Positions 9,230-16,566 of a DNA stretch of 33,778 nt are shown one piece after another (positions within the stretch are counted from its first letter, which is position 1; each line of letters starts with the position of its first letter). Location of the stretch: positions 1-33,778 of the forward strand of contig JAGXFQ010000025.1 in assembly GCA_024637145.1 (NCBI GenBank), read 5' to 3'. Both the position numbers and the translations under genes were made by a program. Source of the DNA: Desulfobulbaceae bacterium (GTDB lineage: Bacteria > Desulfobacterota > Desulfobulbia > Desulfobulbales > SURF-16). Under the pieces are notes generated by a model. It was not told where the DNA came from, ran no database searches, and saw only the letters and a program-made list of their open reading frames with translations.

Positions 9230-9580
9230 ATGATGATTATGATTCGTTCCATTATTCGTCCTGAAAAAGCGGACGCGGTGCTGGCGGCCCTCATGGACGC
9301 CGGTTTTCCGGCCGTTACTAAATATGCCGTTGCCGGCCGCGGTAAGCAGCGCGGCATCAAGATCGGTGAGGTCACCTACGATGAGCTGCCCAAGGTCATG
9401 CTACTGAGCGTGGTCAACGAGGCGGACAAGGAGTTCGTTATTGAAACCGTGATGGATACCGCCCGCAGCAAAGGCAAAGGCGCCTTTGGTGATGGCAAGA
9501 TCTTTATCAGCGAGGTGGAGGAATCCTACACCATCAGCTCCGGGGTCAAGGAGCCGGCAGCCGAGGAGGTGGCGGCATGA
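9230..9580 (+). CDS. nifI1: NifI1, PII-family nitrogenase regulator
   Basis: NifI1 is a nif-specific PII protein. With NifI2 it forms a complex that blocks NifDK when fixed nitrogen is plentiful and is released by 2-oxoglutarate. The 116 residues begin IRSIIRPEKADAVLAALMDAG and carry the GRGKQRGI T-loop start. The C-terminal PII segment GKGAFGDGKIFI is conserved. The position between nifH and nifD is typical of methanogens, clostridia and sulfate reducers. TTGGAGA lies 8 nt before ATG 9230; ATG 9233 and 9239 are alternatives. The stop overlaps the nifI2 start (ATGA). Confidence 0.95.
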   Translation: MMIMIRSIIRPEKADAVLAALMDAGFPAVTKYAVAGRGKQRGIKIGEVTYDELPKVMLLSVVNEADKEFVIETVMDTARSKGKGAFGDGKIFISEVEESYTISSGVKEPAAEEVAA

Positions 9581-9951
9581 AAGAGGTGATCGCCGTGGTG
9601 CGGATTAACATGATGAACCAGACCAAGCAGGCCCTCACAGATTGCGGAGTGGATGCCTTCTTTGCCCATGAGGCCCACGGTCGCGGCAAGGGCTTTGTCA
9701 ATCCCCAGGTAGTGAAGGGGGCTGCGCAAGGGTATGAAGAGGCCGCCTCTCTGCTGGGTGAAAAGGGCAAGCTCTACCCCAAACGGCTGATTACCGCCGT
9801 GGTGGAAGACAGCCAGGTGGCCTGCGTCGTGGAAACAATTATCAATACAAATCAGACCGGCAAGCCGGGGGACGGCAAGGTCTTTGTCTTGCCGCTAAGC
9901 GATGCGGTCCGGGTCAGGACTGGTGAGACGGGCGTCAAGTCCATCTCGTAA
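9577..9951 (+). CDS. nifI2: NifI2, PII-family nitrogenase regulator
   Basis: This is the second subunit of the NifI switch. The 124-residue protein starts KEVIAVVRINMMNQTKQAL. It has the T-loop region GRGKGF followed by an insertion relative to NifI1, and the C-terminal PII segment GKPGDGKVFVLPL. The 4-nt overlap with nifI1 indicates coupled translation, suiting a fixed NifI1:NifI2 ratio. nifD follows after 26 nt. Confidence 0.95.
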   Translation: MKEVIAVVRINMMNQTKQALTDCGVDAFFAHEAHGRGKGFVNPQVVKGAAQGYEEAASLLGEKGKLYPKRLITAVVEDSQVACVVETIINTNQTGKPGDGKVFVLPLSDAVRVRTGETGVKSIS

Positions 9952-9977
9952 AAATGCATCAGTAAGGAGATATTGAA

Positions 9978-11618
9978 ATGGCAACAGCAACAAAAACAAA
10001 GCTGGTGCAGTGGGATCCGGCCGAGGTCAAGGCGGAACTTCTCAGCAAGTATCCACCCAAGGTGGCCCGCAAACGCGCCAAGCAGATCATGATCAACGAG
10101 GCCCTGCAGAATGAGACCCCGTCGCTCACCGCCAACGTGCGCACCATTCCGGGGATCATCACCATGCGCGGCTGTACCTATGCCGGCTGCAAGGGCGTTA
10201 TCATGGGCCCCACCCGTGACATCGTCAATATAGTCCACGGCCCCATCGGCTGCAGCTTCTACGCCTGGCTGACCAGGCGTAACCAGACCGATGCCGGCCC
10301 GGACGGCGAGAACTTCATGAATTACTGTTTTTCCACCGACATGCAGGAGCAGGACATCATCTTCGGTGGTGAGAAGAAGCTGGCCACGGCCATCCAGGAG
10401 GCCTACGACCTCTTTCACCCCAAGTCCATCGCCATCTTTGCCACCTGCCCGGTGGGACTCATCGGTGATGATATCCATACCGTCTCCAAGAACATGAAGG
10501 AGAAGTTCGGCGACTGCAACGTCTACGCCTTTTCCTGCGAGGGCTACAAGGGGGTGAGCCAGTCCGCCGGCCATCATATCGCCAACAACCAGGTGTTCCG
10601 CCATCTGGTGGGCCAGAATGATGAGGTGAAACCAGGCAGATACAAGATCAACCTGCTGGGTGAGTACAACATCGGCGGCGACGGTTTCGAGATCGACCGG
10701 ATCTTCAAGAAATGCGGCATCACCTGCATCTCCACCTTTTCCGGCAACTCCACCTATGACCAGTTCGCCTCTTCTCATACCGCGGACCTCAATGCGGTCA
10801 TGTGCCACCGCTCCATTAACTATGTGGCCGACATGATGGAGACCAAGTACGGCATTCCCTGGGTCAAGGTGAATTTCATCGGTGCCAAGGCCACGGCCAA
10901 GAGCCTGCGCAAGATTGCCGGTTATTTCGGCGAGCAGGAGCTCATCGACAAGGTGGAAGAGGTGATCAGCGAAGAGATGCCCGCGGTTGACGCAGCCCTG
11001 GTTGATATCCTGCCCCGCACCAAAGAGAAGACCGCCATGATGTTTGTCGGCGGCTCCCGGGCCCATCATTACAAGGAGCTTTTTGACGAGCTGGGCATGA
11101 AGACCATCTCGGCCGGCTATGAGTTCGGTCATCAGGATGATTACGAAGGCCGTCAGGTGCTGCCCAACATCAAGCTCGATGCGGACAGCCGGAACATCGA
11201 GGAGCTTACCGTGGAAGCGGATGCCACCCGCTTTAAGCCGCGCAAGAGCGCCAAGGAGCTGCAGGCCCTGGCCAAGGCCGGCTACACCTTCAAGGAGTAT
11301 GACGGCCTGGCCATGGATATGGACAAGGGCACCCTCATTGTCGATGACCTCAACCAGTACGAGGCGGAAAAACTGGTGGCACTGATGAAGCCGGATATCT
11401 TCTGCGCCGGTATCAAGGAGAAGTACTCCATCCAGAAACTGGGTGTGCCCATGAAACAGCTGCACAGCTACGACTCCGGCGGCCCCTATGCCGGCTTCAA
11501 GGGCGCCATCAATTTCTACCAGGAGATTGACCGCCTGGTGAACTCCAGGGTCTGGAGCTACATGAAGGCCCCCTGGCAGAAGAACAGCCAGCTGACGGCG
11601 TCCTATAATTGGGAGTAG
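9978..11618 (+). CDS. nifD: Nitrogenase MoFe protein alpha chain NifD
   Basis: NifD is the alpha subunit holding FeMo-co and half of the P-cluster. P-cluster ligands are Cys66 (MRGCTYAG), Cys92 (GPIGC) and Cys157 (ATCPVG). FeMo-co ligands are Cys276 (MCHRSINY) and His496 (QLHSYDS); Gln195 and His199 (VSQSAGHH) line the substrate pocket. At 546 residues it is longer than the Azotobacter protein. It carries an insertion near 390-450 (from DDYEGRQVLPNI to about MDKGTLIVDD), as in clostridial and sulfate-reducer enzymes. The cofactor-site residues are those of Mo-type, not V- or Fe-only, enzymes. AAGGAGATATTGAA precedes the ATG. Confidence 0.97.
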   Translation: MATATKTKLVQWDPAEVKAELLSKYPPKVARKRAKQIMINEALQNETPSLTANVRTIPGIITMRGCTYAGCKGVIMGPTRDIVNIVHGPIGCSFYAWLTRRNQTDAGPDGENFMNYCFSTDMQEQDIIFGGEKKLATAIQEAYDLFHPKSIAIFATCPVGLIGDDIHTVSKNMKEKFGDCNVYAFSCEGYKGVSQSAGHHIANNQVFRHLVGQNDEVKPGRYKINLLGEYNIGGDGFEIDRIFKKCGITCISTFSGNSTYDQFASSHTADLNAVMCHRSINYVADMMETKYGIPWVKVNFIGAKATAKSLRKIAGYFGEQELIDKVEEVISEEMPAVDAALVDILPRTKEKTAMMFVGGSRAHHYKELFDELGMKTISAGYEFGHQDDYEGRQVLPNIKLDADSRNIEELTVEADATRFKPRKSAKELQALAKAGYTFKEYDGLAMDMDKGTLIVDDLNQYEAEKLVALMKPDIFCAGIKEKYSIQKLGVPMKQLHSYDSGGPYAGFKGAINFYQEIDRLVNSRVWSYMKAPWQKNSQLTASYNWE

Positions 11619-11654
11619 TCCGACTTCACCAAAGTTAAACGTGAAGTGTGAAGT

Positions 11655-11702
11655 GTGAGGAGTAAGACGGAGAAAGTTGTTCTTTCTCGCCTAACTCCTC
11701 AC
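11655..11702 (+). repeat. Long inverted repeat between nifD and nifK
   Basis: GTGAGGAGT and GAGAAAG on the left pair with CTTTCTC and ACTCCTCAC on the right, around TTGTT; a few bases in the middle are unpaired. The DNA is built from degenerate GTGAAGT/GTGAGGAG and CCTAACTCCTCACG units, a form of short-repeat filler. In the nifDK transcript it would fold into a stem of about 20 bp, which could affect processing or stability and so the NifD:NifK ratio. Confidence 0.7.
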
Positions 11703-11737
11703 GCCTAACCCCTCACTCAAAAAATGAGGTTAAAAAA

Positions 11738-13111
11738 ATGTTATTACGACATACACCAAAAGATATCACCGAGCGCAAGGCCTTGACCATCAACCCGGCC
11801 AAGACCTGCCAGCCCATCGGTGCCATGTATGCGGCCATGGGCGTCCATGGCTGCCTGCCCCACAGTCATGGCTCCCAGGGCTGCTGCTCGTATCATCGCA
11901 GCACCCTGACCAGGCATTACAAGGAGCCGGTCTCCGCCTCCACCAGCTCGTTTACCGAGGGCGCCTCTGTGTTCGGCGGCCAGGCCAACATGCTGCAGGC
12001 CATCAATAATATATTCACCGTCTATGCCCCGGAGGTGATCGCCATCCATACCACCTGCCTGTCCGAGACCATCGGCGATGATCTGCCCCAGATCAAGAAA
12101 AAGGCGGAGGCCGAGGGCAAGATCCCCAAGGGCAAGCACGTTATCAGCTGCTCCACGCCGAGCTATGCCGGCTCGCACGTCACCGGCTTTTCCAGCATGG
12201 TCAAGTCCATGGCCATGCTGGCCGAACCCACCGGCAAGAAAAACGGCAAGGTCAACATCATCCCCGGCTGGGTGGAGCCTGCCGACATGGAGGAGATCAA
12301 GCGGCTCACCGGCATTATCGGGGTCAAGACCATCCTCTTCCCCGACACCTCCGGCGTGCTCAACGGCCCACTTAACGGCGAGTACAAGATGTTTCCCGAT
12401 GGCGGCACCACCGTGGCCGAGCTCAAGAGTTGCGGCGACTCCATGGGCACCCTGGCCCTGGGCGAATGGTGCTCGGCCGAGGCGGCCCGTAGCCTGGACA
12501 GCACTTGCAAGGTGCCCTGTTCGGTGCTGGACATGCCCTTTGGCCTCATGGCCACCGATCGTTTCATCGATGCCCTGCGCACCATTGCCGGGGTCTCCAT
12601 CCCTGATGAGATCACCCATGAGCGCGGCCAGCTGGTGGACCTGATTTCCGATATGCACCAGTATCTCTACGGCAAAAAGGTTGCCCTGGTGGGGGACCCG
12701 GATCAGCTCATTGCCATGACCGACTTCCTGGTTTCCCTGGACATGAAACCGATCCACATTGTCACCGGCACCCCGGGCAAGAAGTTCGAAAAACGGATCA
12801 AGGAGATCACCAAGGATATAGGCTGCGCGGTCAACGTCAAGGCCAAGGGCGACATGTTCCTGCTCCATCAGTGGATCAAGAACGAGCCAGTGGACCTGCT
12901 GCTGGGCAATACCTACTGCAAGTATATTGCCCGGGACGAGGATCTGCCCTACGTGCGCTGGGGCTTCCCCATCCTGGACCGCCAGGGCCACCAGTATTTC
13001 CCAACGGTGGGCTACAAGGGCGGCCTGCGGCTGCTGGAGAAGATCCTCGGCGTCTTGATGGATCGTCAGGACCGTGATGCCCCGGAAGAGAAATTCGAGC
13101 TGGTCATGTAG
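11738..13111 (+). CDS. nifK: Nitrogenase MoFe protein beta chain NifK
   Basis: NifK pairs with NifD and supplies the other P-cluster ligands: Cys24 (KTCQPIG), Cys49 (SQGCCSYHR) and Cys106 (HTTCLSETIGDD), with Ser141 in STPSYAGSH at the extra P-cluster ligand position. At 457 residues it lacks the N-terminal extension of about 50 residues found in proteobacterial NifK, as expected for the anaerobe type. The 119-bp gap from nifD is unusually long for this pair and holds an inverted repeat. No clear Shine-Dalgarno is seen beyond TGAGG about 8-12 nt before the ATG. Confidence 0.97.
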   Translation: MLLRHTPKDITERKALTINPAKTCQPIGAMYAAMGVHGCLPHSHGSQGCCSYHRSTLTRHYKEPVSASTSSFTEGASVFGGQANMLQAINNIFTVYAPEVIAIHTTCLSETIGDDLPQIKKKAEAEGKIPKGKHVISCSTPSYAGSHVTGFSSMVKSMAMLAEPTGKKNGKVNIIPGWVEPADMEEIKRLTGIIGVKTILFPDTSGVLNGPLNGEYKMFPDGGTTVAELKSCGDSMGTLALGEWCSAEAARSLDSTCKVPCSVLDMPFGLMATDRFIDALRTIAGVSIPDEITHERGQLVDLISDMHQYLYGKKVALVGDPDQLIAMTDFLVSLDMKPIHIVTGTPGKKFEKRIKEITKDIGCAVNVKAKGDMFLLHQWIKNEPVDLLLGNTYCKYIARDEDLPYVRWGFPILDRQGHQYFPTVGYKGGLRLLEKILGVLMDRQDRDAPEEKFELVM

Positions 13112-13278
13112 GAAAGCATAAAAAATGGTCCTCTAGCCCGGATACTGCGTCGATGCGAAAAGAAAAATGCTCACATATGGTCCATATGCTGCGTGCCCGT
13201 GAGAAATACCCTTGGGGTACTTTTTATTTTCACCTCTCCTTGTCTTCGGGCTAGATGCCTCCTTTTTTAAAGCTTTCC
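13111..13278. repeat. MITE-like imperfect inverted repeat after nifK
   Basis: The ends are inverted copies of each other: GGAAAGC...TCTAGCCCG (13111-13140) and CGGGCTAGA...GCTTTCC (13247-13278), about 30 nt each. The inner flanks (GAAAAGAAAAATG against CATTTTTATTTTC-like DNA) and a central CATATGGTCCATATG add symmetry. The first base overlaps the last base of the nifK stop codon. It looks like a short non-coding mobile or palindromic element inserted between nifK and the next gene. A further small palindrome, TGGACT/AGTCCA, lies at 13292-13310. Confidence 0.65.
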
Positions 13279-13347
13279 ATTTTAAATTTGCTGGACTCGT
13301 AAAAAGTCCATCGTACCGCTTTGAAACTACTTAGGTGAGTTGAACCA

Positions 13348-14496
13348 ATGACCCTTATTCCCTTTCCCGACAAAAAAACAGGCTGCGGCAAGGCCCCGGT
13401 GTGGCTCACCCTGCCGGTGGCCCCCAACCCTGCGGCCCGGTCCCGTTTCAGCGGGGATGAAAAACTCCCCCAGGCTGTGCCCCTCTATGGGGCCATGACC
13501 TGGGTGGAAGACCTGCAGGCCCGGGGCATAGTCATCGCGGGGATGGAGATAAACGGCCCGGGCGATCCCCTGGCCAGCCTGCCCATGACCCTGGAGATCG
13601 TGGACCGGCTGCGGGAGAAACACCCGGAATGTACCTTGGGCATGACCACCCTGGGCCTGGGCCTTGCCGACCATGCCGAGCGGTTGAAACAGCACGGCGT
13701 CAGCAAGGTTACTCTGCTCATGGATGCCCGCAATCCCGAGGTGGTGCCCAAATTATATACCTGGATTCGGCCCGCTAAACGCAATATATCCCTGGCCCAG
13801 GCCGCTGTCACCCTGATCGAGGAACAGACCAAGGCTATCCAGGCCTGCCGCGCCGCCGGCCTGGAGGTGGTGGTCCAGACCACCGTCTACAGCCAGATCA
13901 ACGAAGGGGAGGTAGCGGAAATCGCCCGCCTGGCCGCCGACCTGGGCGTCGCAGCCATGACCCTGCTGCCCGGCAAAGGCTGGTCCGAGAACGACGAAAA
14001 GCTCCCCCTGCCCTGGCCCACACCTGAAAAAATGGCGCGTCTGAGCGCAGCGGCTGCGGCGCACATCACGATTATTGAACCGTTGGCCGGGGAAAGACTT
14101 GGCCATATCACCGCTCAAGAGTCCTGCGGCACCATGGCCCTGCCCAAGGCCACGGCCGCCCGGCCCAACGTGGCGGCACTGAGCTCCAACGGCATGGATA
14201 TTGATCTCCACCTGGGTCAGGCCATTAAGGCCCTCATTTACGGGCCCAGAGAAGACGGCCTGGCCTGCCTGCTTGAGGCCCGCGATCTGCCCGAGCCCGG
14301 CGGCGGCGCGAGCCGCTGGCAGAAGGTGACCGAGGTCCTAGACGATTGCTTTGTCCTGCTGGCAGAAAGCGCCGGCCAGAAACCCCGCGACATTTTAGGC
14401 AACAGCGGTCTGCCCGTCATCCTTACTGATGACAATGTCGAAGGCACGGTTGATGTGCTCTTTGGCGGCGGTAAAAAGAGCAAATGTAAGAAATAG
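13348..14496 (+). CDS. NifB paralogue lacking the radical-SAM cysteines, with NifX-like C-terminal domain
   Basis: The 382-residue protein aligns with the NifB encoded at 26.6 kb along its length. LPVAP (22-26), GPGDP (70-74), LGLGLADHAERLKQHGVSKVT against NifB LGLAPHVDEVADIGVSHVT, and a C-terminal NifX/NafY-like domain (about 274-376, SSNGMDIDLHLGQ) all match. Where NifB has the cluster motif CNIKCNYC, this protein has NPAARSRF. The later CKRC motif is also absent. It therefore cannot hold the SAM [4Fe-4S] cluster or make NifB-co. An inferred role is carrying or docking a NifB-co or FeMo-co precursor, or assisting apo-NifDK, because it follows nifK. TAGGTGAG lies about 9 nt upstream of the ATG. 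Confidence 0.85.
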   Translation: MTLIPFPDKKTGCGKAPVWLTLPVAPNPAARSRFSGDEKLPQAVPLYGAMTWVEDLQARGIVIAGMEINGPGDPLASLPMTLEIVDRLREKHPECTLGMTTLGLGLADHAERLKQHGVSKVTLLMDARNPEVVPKLYTWIRPAKRNISLAQAAVTLIEEQTKAIQACRAAGLEVVVQTTVYSQINEGEVAEIARLAADLGVAAMTLLPGKGWSENDEKLPLPWPTPEKMARLSAAAAAHITIIEPLAGERLGHITAQESCGTMALPKATAARPNVAALSSNGMDIDLHLGQAIKALIYGPREDGLACLLEARDLPEPGGGASRWQKVTEVLDDCFVLLAESAGQKPRDILGNSGLPVILTDDNVEGTVDVLFGGGKKSKCKK

Positions 14497-14499
14497 AAA

Positions 14500-14523
14500 T
14501 CAGGATTCAGAATTCAGTATTCA
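14500..14523 (+). repeat. ATTCAG heptamer-type repeat
   Basis: Degenerate 7-nt units (TCAGGAT, TCAGAAT, TCAGTAT) run between the NifB paralogue and the ferredoxin gene. The same filler occurs upstream of nifB at 26569-26604, the other place where a gene follows a NifB-system gene in this window. Confidence 0.7.
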
Positions 14524-14545
14524 AAAATTATATGGAGAGAGAAAA

Positions 14546-14851
14546 ATGGCCATCCCAACAAAACAAATCATCCTTTGCCAAAGCTTCCGCGTCGCCGGTG
14601 ACAAGAAAGGCATCTGCCATAAACAGACGGACGGCTTCCTCCAATACATCGAAGAAGAGGTCCTTGACCGCGGTCTCGACTGTCTGATCACCGCCACTAC
14701 CTGCTTGAAGCAATGTGACAGCGGCCCGATCATGGTGATCCAGCCCGAAAACTGGTGGTTTAAAGGAGTGGACAGCGAAGAGGCCATCGACGCCATCCTC
14801 GACGGCCTGGAAGAGGGCGAAGCTGCCACCGACTACCTCATCGCCTCATAA
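14546..14851 (+). CDS. Thioredoxin-like [2Fe-2S] ferredoxin
   Basis: This is a small electron carrier of the Clostridium pasteurianum 2Fe-2S ferredoxin type. The 101 residues carry Cys11 (IILCQSF), Cys24 (KGICHKQ), Cys53 and Cys57 (TTCLKQC) as probable cluster ligands, plus Cys46. The conserved tail GPIMVIQPENWWFKGV is typical of the family. In C. pasteurianum and Azotobacter, proteins of this kind are linked to nitrogenase. The place in this operon suggests a role in electron supply or in MoFe-protein maturation. The frame is open further upstream, but ATG 14546 has TGGAGAGAG before it. Confidence 0.9.
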   Translation: MAIPTKQIILCQSFRVAGDKKGICHKQTDGFLQYIEEEVLDRGLDCLITATTCLKQCDSGPIMVIQPENWWFKGVDSEEAIDAILDGLEEGEAATDYLIAS

Positions 14852-14863
14852 AGGAGGCAGCAG

Positions 14864-15048
14864 ATGACCTTTCAGTCATACCTCGAGTCCGGCGTGAACA
14901 TTGCCCCACATGCGGTTCCAAGGCCATAAAGGCCAATGCGCCACCGGCAAAGATACACGCTGCCACGGTGCAGGTCTCCATGTTTTGTGCGACCTGCAGC
15001 GCCAGATGGCGGGACATTTACACATTAAGTAAGTCAGAAGATTTATAA
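14864..15048 (+). pseudogene. Zinc-ribbon protein gene with a frameshift
   Basis: A very strong ribosome site (AAGGAGG, 7-8 nt before ATG 14864) starts a frame that ends after 21 codons (MTFQSYLESGV...). In the -1 frame, from about 14893 to the stop at 15046-15048, there is a clear zinc-ribbon protein: CPTCGSKAIKAN, then MFCATCSARWRDIYTL. That frame has no start codon of its own. The simplest reading is one gene of about 60 residues with a 1-nt deletion near 14890, or a sequencing error. The two CxxC knuckles suggest metal or nucleic acid binding. No function is assigned. Confidence 0.6.
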
Positions 15049-15057
15049 GGAGAAGCC

Positions 15058-15363
15058 ATGACGAATAGACCCCTGGGTGTGGTCAAGAATATCTTAGAGA
15101 GTGTCGGCATGGAGATCGCCTTTGCCTATGAGGACCTGGTCTTTCTGGAGCACAACGGCTTTCTTCTCCAGTTTACCGATACCGACAACGTGCTCCATGT
15201 TCACACCAACAAAGAGGCGGACGAGGCCGTGATTAACCGCGACCTCAGCCAGCTGTTCACATCGGCCCACAACCATGACATGTTTTTCAGCAAGGGCAAG
15301 GTATACACCCTCTCCCAAAGGGATGAGGAGACCATCCGCCTTGAGTTTGACGAGGTCATCTGA
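15058..15363 (+). CDS. Conserved-looking small protein of unknown function
   Basis: I do not recognise this 101-residue acidic, soluble protein. It starts TNRPLGVVKNILESVGMEIAFAYEDLVFLEHNGFLLQF and has no cysteine, signal peptide or membrane segment. AAGGAG lies 6 nt before ATG 15058. It lies between nif accessory genes with gaps of only a few bases, so it is very likely co-transcribed with nifHDK. A link to nitrogenase is by position only. Confidence 0.75.
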   Translation: MTNRPLGVVKNILESVGMEIAFAYEDLVFLEHNGFLLQFTDTDNVLHVHTNKEADEAVINRDLSQLFTSAHNHDMFFSKGKVYTLSQRDEETIRLEFDEVI

Positions 15364-15364
15364 G

Positions 15365-15838
15365 ATGGGGACCCTGGCCGCAGTGTCTGTCCGCCGGGCC
15401 CAAGCCGCTGATATGGATGCACTGGTGGACCTCCTGCATCTCCTCTTTACCCTTGAGGCGGACTTCGCCTTTGAGGCGACCCGCCAGCGCCGCGGTCTGG
15501 CCATGATGCTGGCCGCAAATAACGCCGTTATCCTGATTGCCGAGGCCGAAAACCGGGTCATCGGCATGTGTTCGGGCCAGCTCACCATAGCCACGGCCGA
15601 GGGCGGCCCGGCCCTGCTGGTGGAGGATGTGGTGGTGAATGAGGCGTGGCAAGGCCAGGGTGTAGGGCGTCAATTAATGCAGGCCCTGGGAAAATGGGCC
15701 CGATCCAGGAATATAGAACGTCTGCAGCTCCTGGCCGACCGCAATAATCAGGCAGCCCTGGAATTTTACAACAAACTCGGCTGGCAGTCCACGGAGCTCA
15801 TCTGTCTCCGCCAAAGGCTGCCGCTTCAAACAACATAG
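15365..15838 (+). CDS. GNAT-family N-acetyltransferase
   Basis: The 157-residue protein has the GNAT fold. Motif A, the acetyl-CoA pyrophosphate loop, is VVNEAWQGQGVGRQLMQAL, followed by the late element NNQAALEFYNKLGW. It should transfer an acetyl group from acetyl-CoA to an amine. The substrate cannot be told from sequence. GNAT genes recur near nif genes, and protein acetylation or antioxidant roles are only guesses. ATG 15365 lies 1 nt after the preceding stop codon, so translation is probably coupled. The upstream open frame to 15275 is not used. Confidence 0.85.
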   Translation: MGTLAAVSVRRAQAADMDALVDLLHLLFTLEADFAFEATRQRRGLAMMLAANNAVILIAEAENRVIGMCSGQLTIATAEGGPALLVEDVVVNEAWQGQGVGRQLMQALGKWARSRNIERLQLLADRNNQAALEFYNKLGWQSTELICLRQRLPLQTT

Positions 15839-15851
15839 AGGAAAGGGAACC

Positions 15852-16307
15852 ATGACGGAAAAACAAAGAGCAGCGCCTGACAACCTGGTGGGGTTTGGTG
15901 ATATACGACGCGATCCCATCGGCGGCTGGCAGGATTTTCTCAAGGAAGGCGGCCAGTTTTTGGCCACGGCCGTCAATGGCCATGCAAAACGGCAGGAGGT
16001 CTTTACCGCCGAGATCCTCTACAATCTGGTGGGCATGGCCATTGAAAAACTGGTCATGGCCCTGCTCATGCAGAGCGGCAACCTCCCCTATAACCACACC
16101 ATGCATGATCTGGTGGAGTCCATGGAGGAATTTTTGCCCGGTGATTTGGCCAACCTTGGCGAAGAGCTCAAGGCCCTGGATGGCTTCCAGGAGATCTGCG
16201 ATATTGCCAGCTATAACATTACCCCTCCCACCATGGCCGAGATTGCCGGCATGCTGGAACTCGCCAAAGAGGTGCAGACCCTTACCCTGCACAAAATTGC
16301 CCATTAA
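15852..16307 (+). CDS. HEPN-like helical protein
   Basis: The 151-residue protein is mostly helical. The segment FTAEILYNLVGMAIEKLVMALLMQSGNLPYNHTMHDLVESM resembles a HEPN domain: a helix pair followed by a short His-Asp motif. The RNase motif RxxxxH of toxin-type HEPN proteins is not evident, and no nucleotidyltransferase partner is adjacent. A toxin role is therefore unlikely and a binding or scaffold role is more plausible. AGAGGAAAGG precedes the ATG. It is inside the nif operon. Confidence 0.65.
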   Translation: MTEKQRAAPDNLVGFGDIRRDPIGGWQDFLKEGGQFLATAVNGHAKRQEVFTAEILYNLVGMAIEKLVMALLMQSGNLPYNHTMHDLVESMEEFLPGDLANLGEELKALDGFQEICDIASYNITPPTMAEIAGMLELAKEVQTLTLHKIAH

Positions 16308-16333
16308 TCATTTTTATTTAGAGGAGAGAAACC

Positions 16334-16555
16334 ATGGCTAAGAAAGATGTAGAAGACCTGCTTGTGGCCGGCGGTGAGGACAAACATGTCCGCGCCAGAT
16401 ACGATGTGCCGGCCACCATGGAGGAGTTTGCCGAATTGGCCGCTGCTGACGGCTACACCTTCACCGTCGCAGAGCTGGCCGCTGTGCTCAAAGAGTCCGG
16501 TGATGTCTTTGAAAAAAACGGCAACCCGGCTAAACGCCAGATCTGGTGGGTGTAG
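16334..16555 (+). CDS. Nif11-family small protein
   Basis: The 73 residues match the Nif11 domain pattern: an N-terminal helix, then ATMEEFAELAAADGYTFTVAELAAVL, the hallmark AxxxGYxFT-xxEL segment. Nif11 proteins were first noted in cyanobacterial and Azotobacter nif regions and have unknown function. Related sequences serve as leader peptides for modified peptides. No GG cleavage site and no modification enzyme are seen here, and the C-terminus is IWWV, so a free-standing nif role is favoured. GAGGAG lies upstream. It is the last gene before a strong terminator. Confidence 0.8.
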   Translation: MAKKDVEDLLVAGGEDKHVRARYDVPATMEEFAELAAADGYTFTVAELAAVLKESGDVFEKNGNPAKRQIWWV

Positions 16556-16566
16556 GATGTCCGCAA

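Noticed and set aside
9852-11465. 537-residue antisense frame over nifD, and a similar 415-residue frame over nifK
   Set aside because: They are shadows of strongly biased coding sequence on the other strand; the proteins show no recognisable domain.
14864-15048. Programmed -1 frameshift in the zinc-ribbon gene
   Set aside because: No slippery heptamer or downstream structure is evident near 14890; a simple deletion or sequencing error explains it better.
15852-16307. HEPN/MNT toxin-antitoxin system
   Set aside because: No nucleotidyltransferase gene is adjacent and the RxxxxH RNase motif is not evident.
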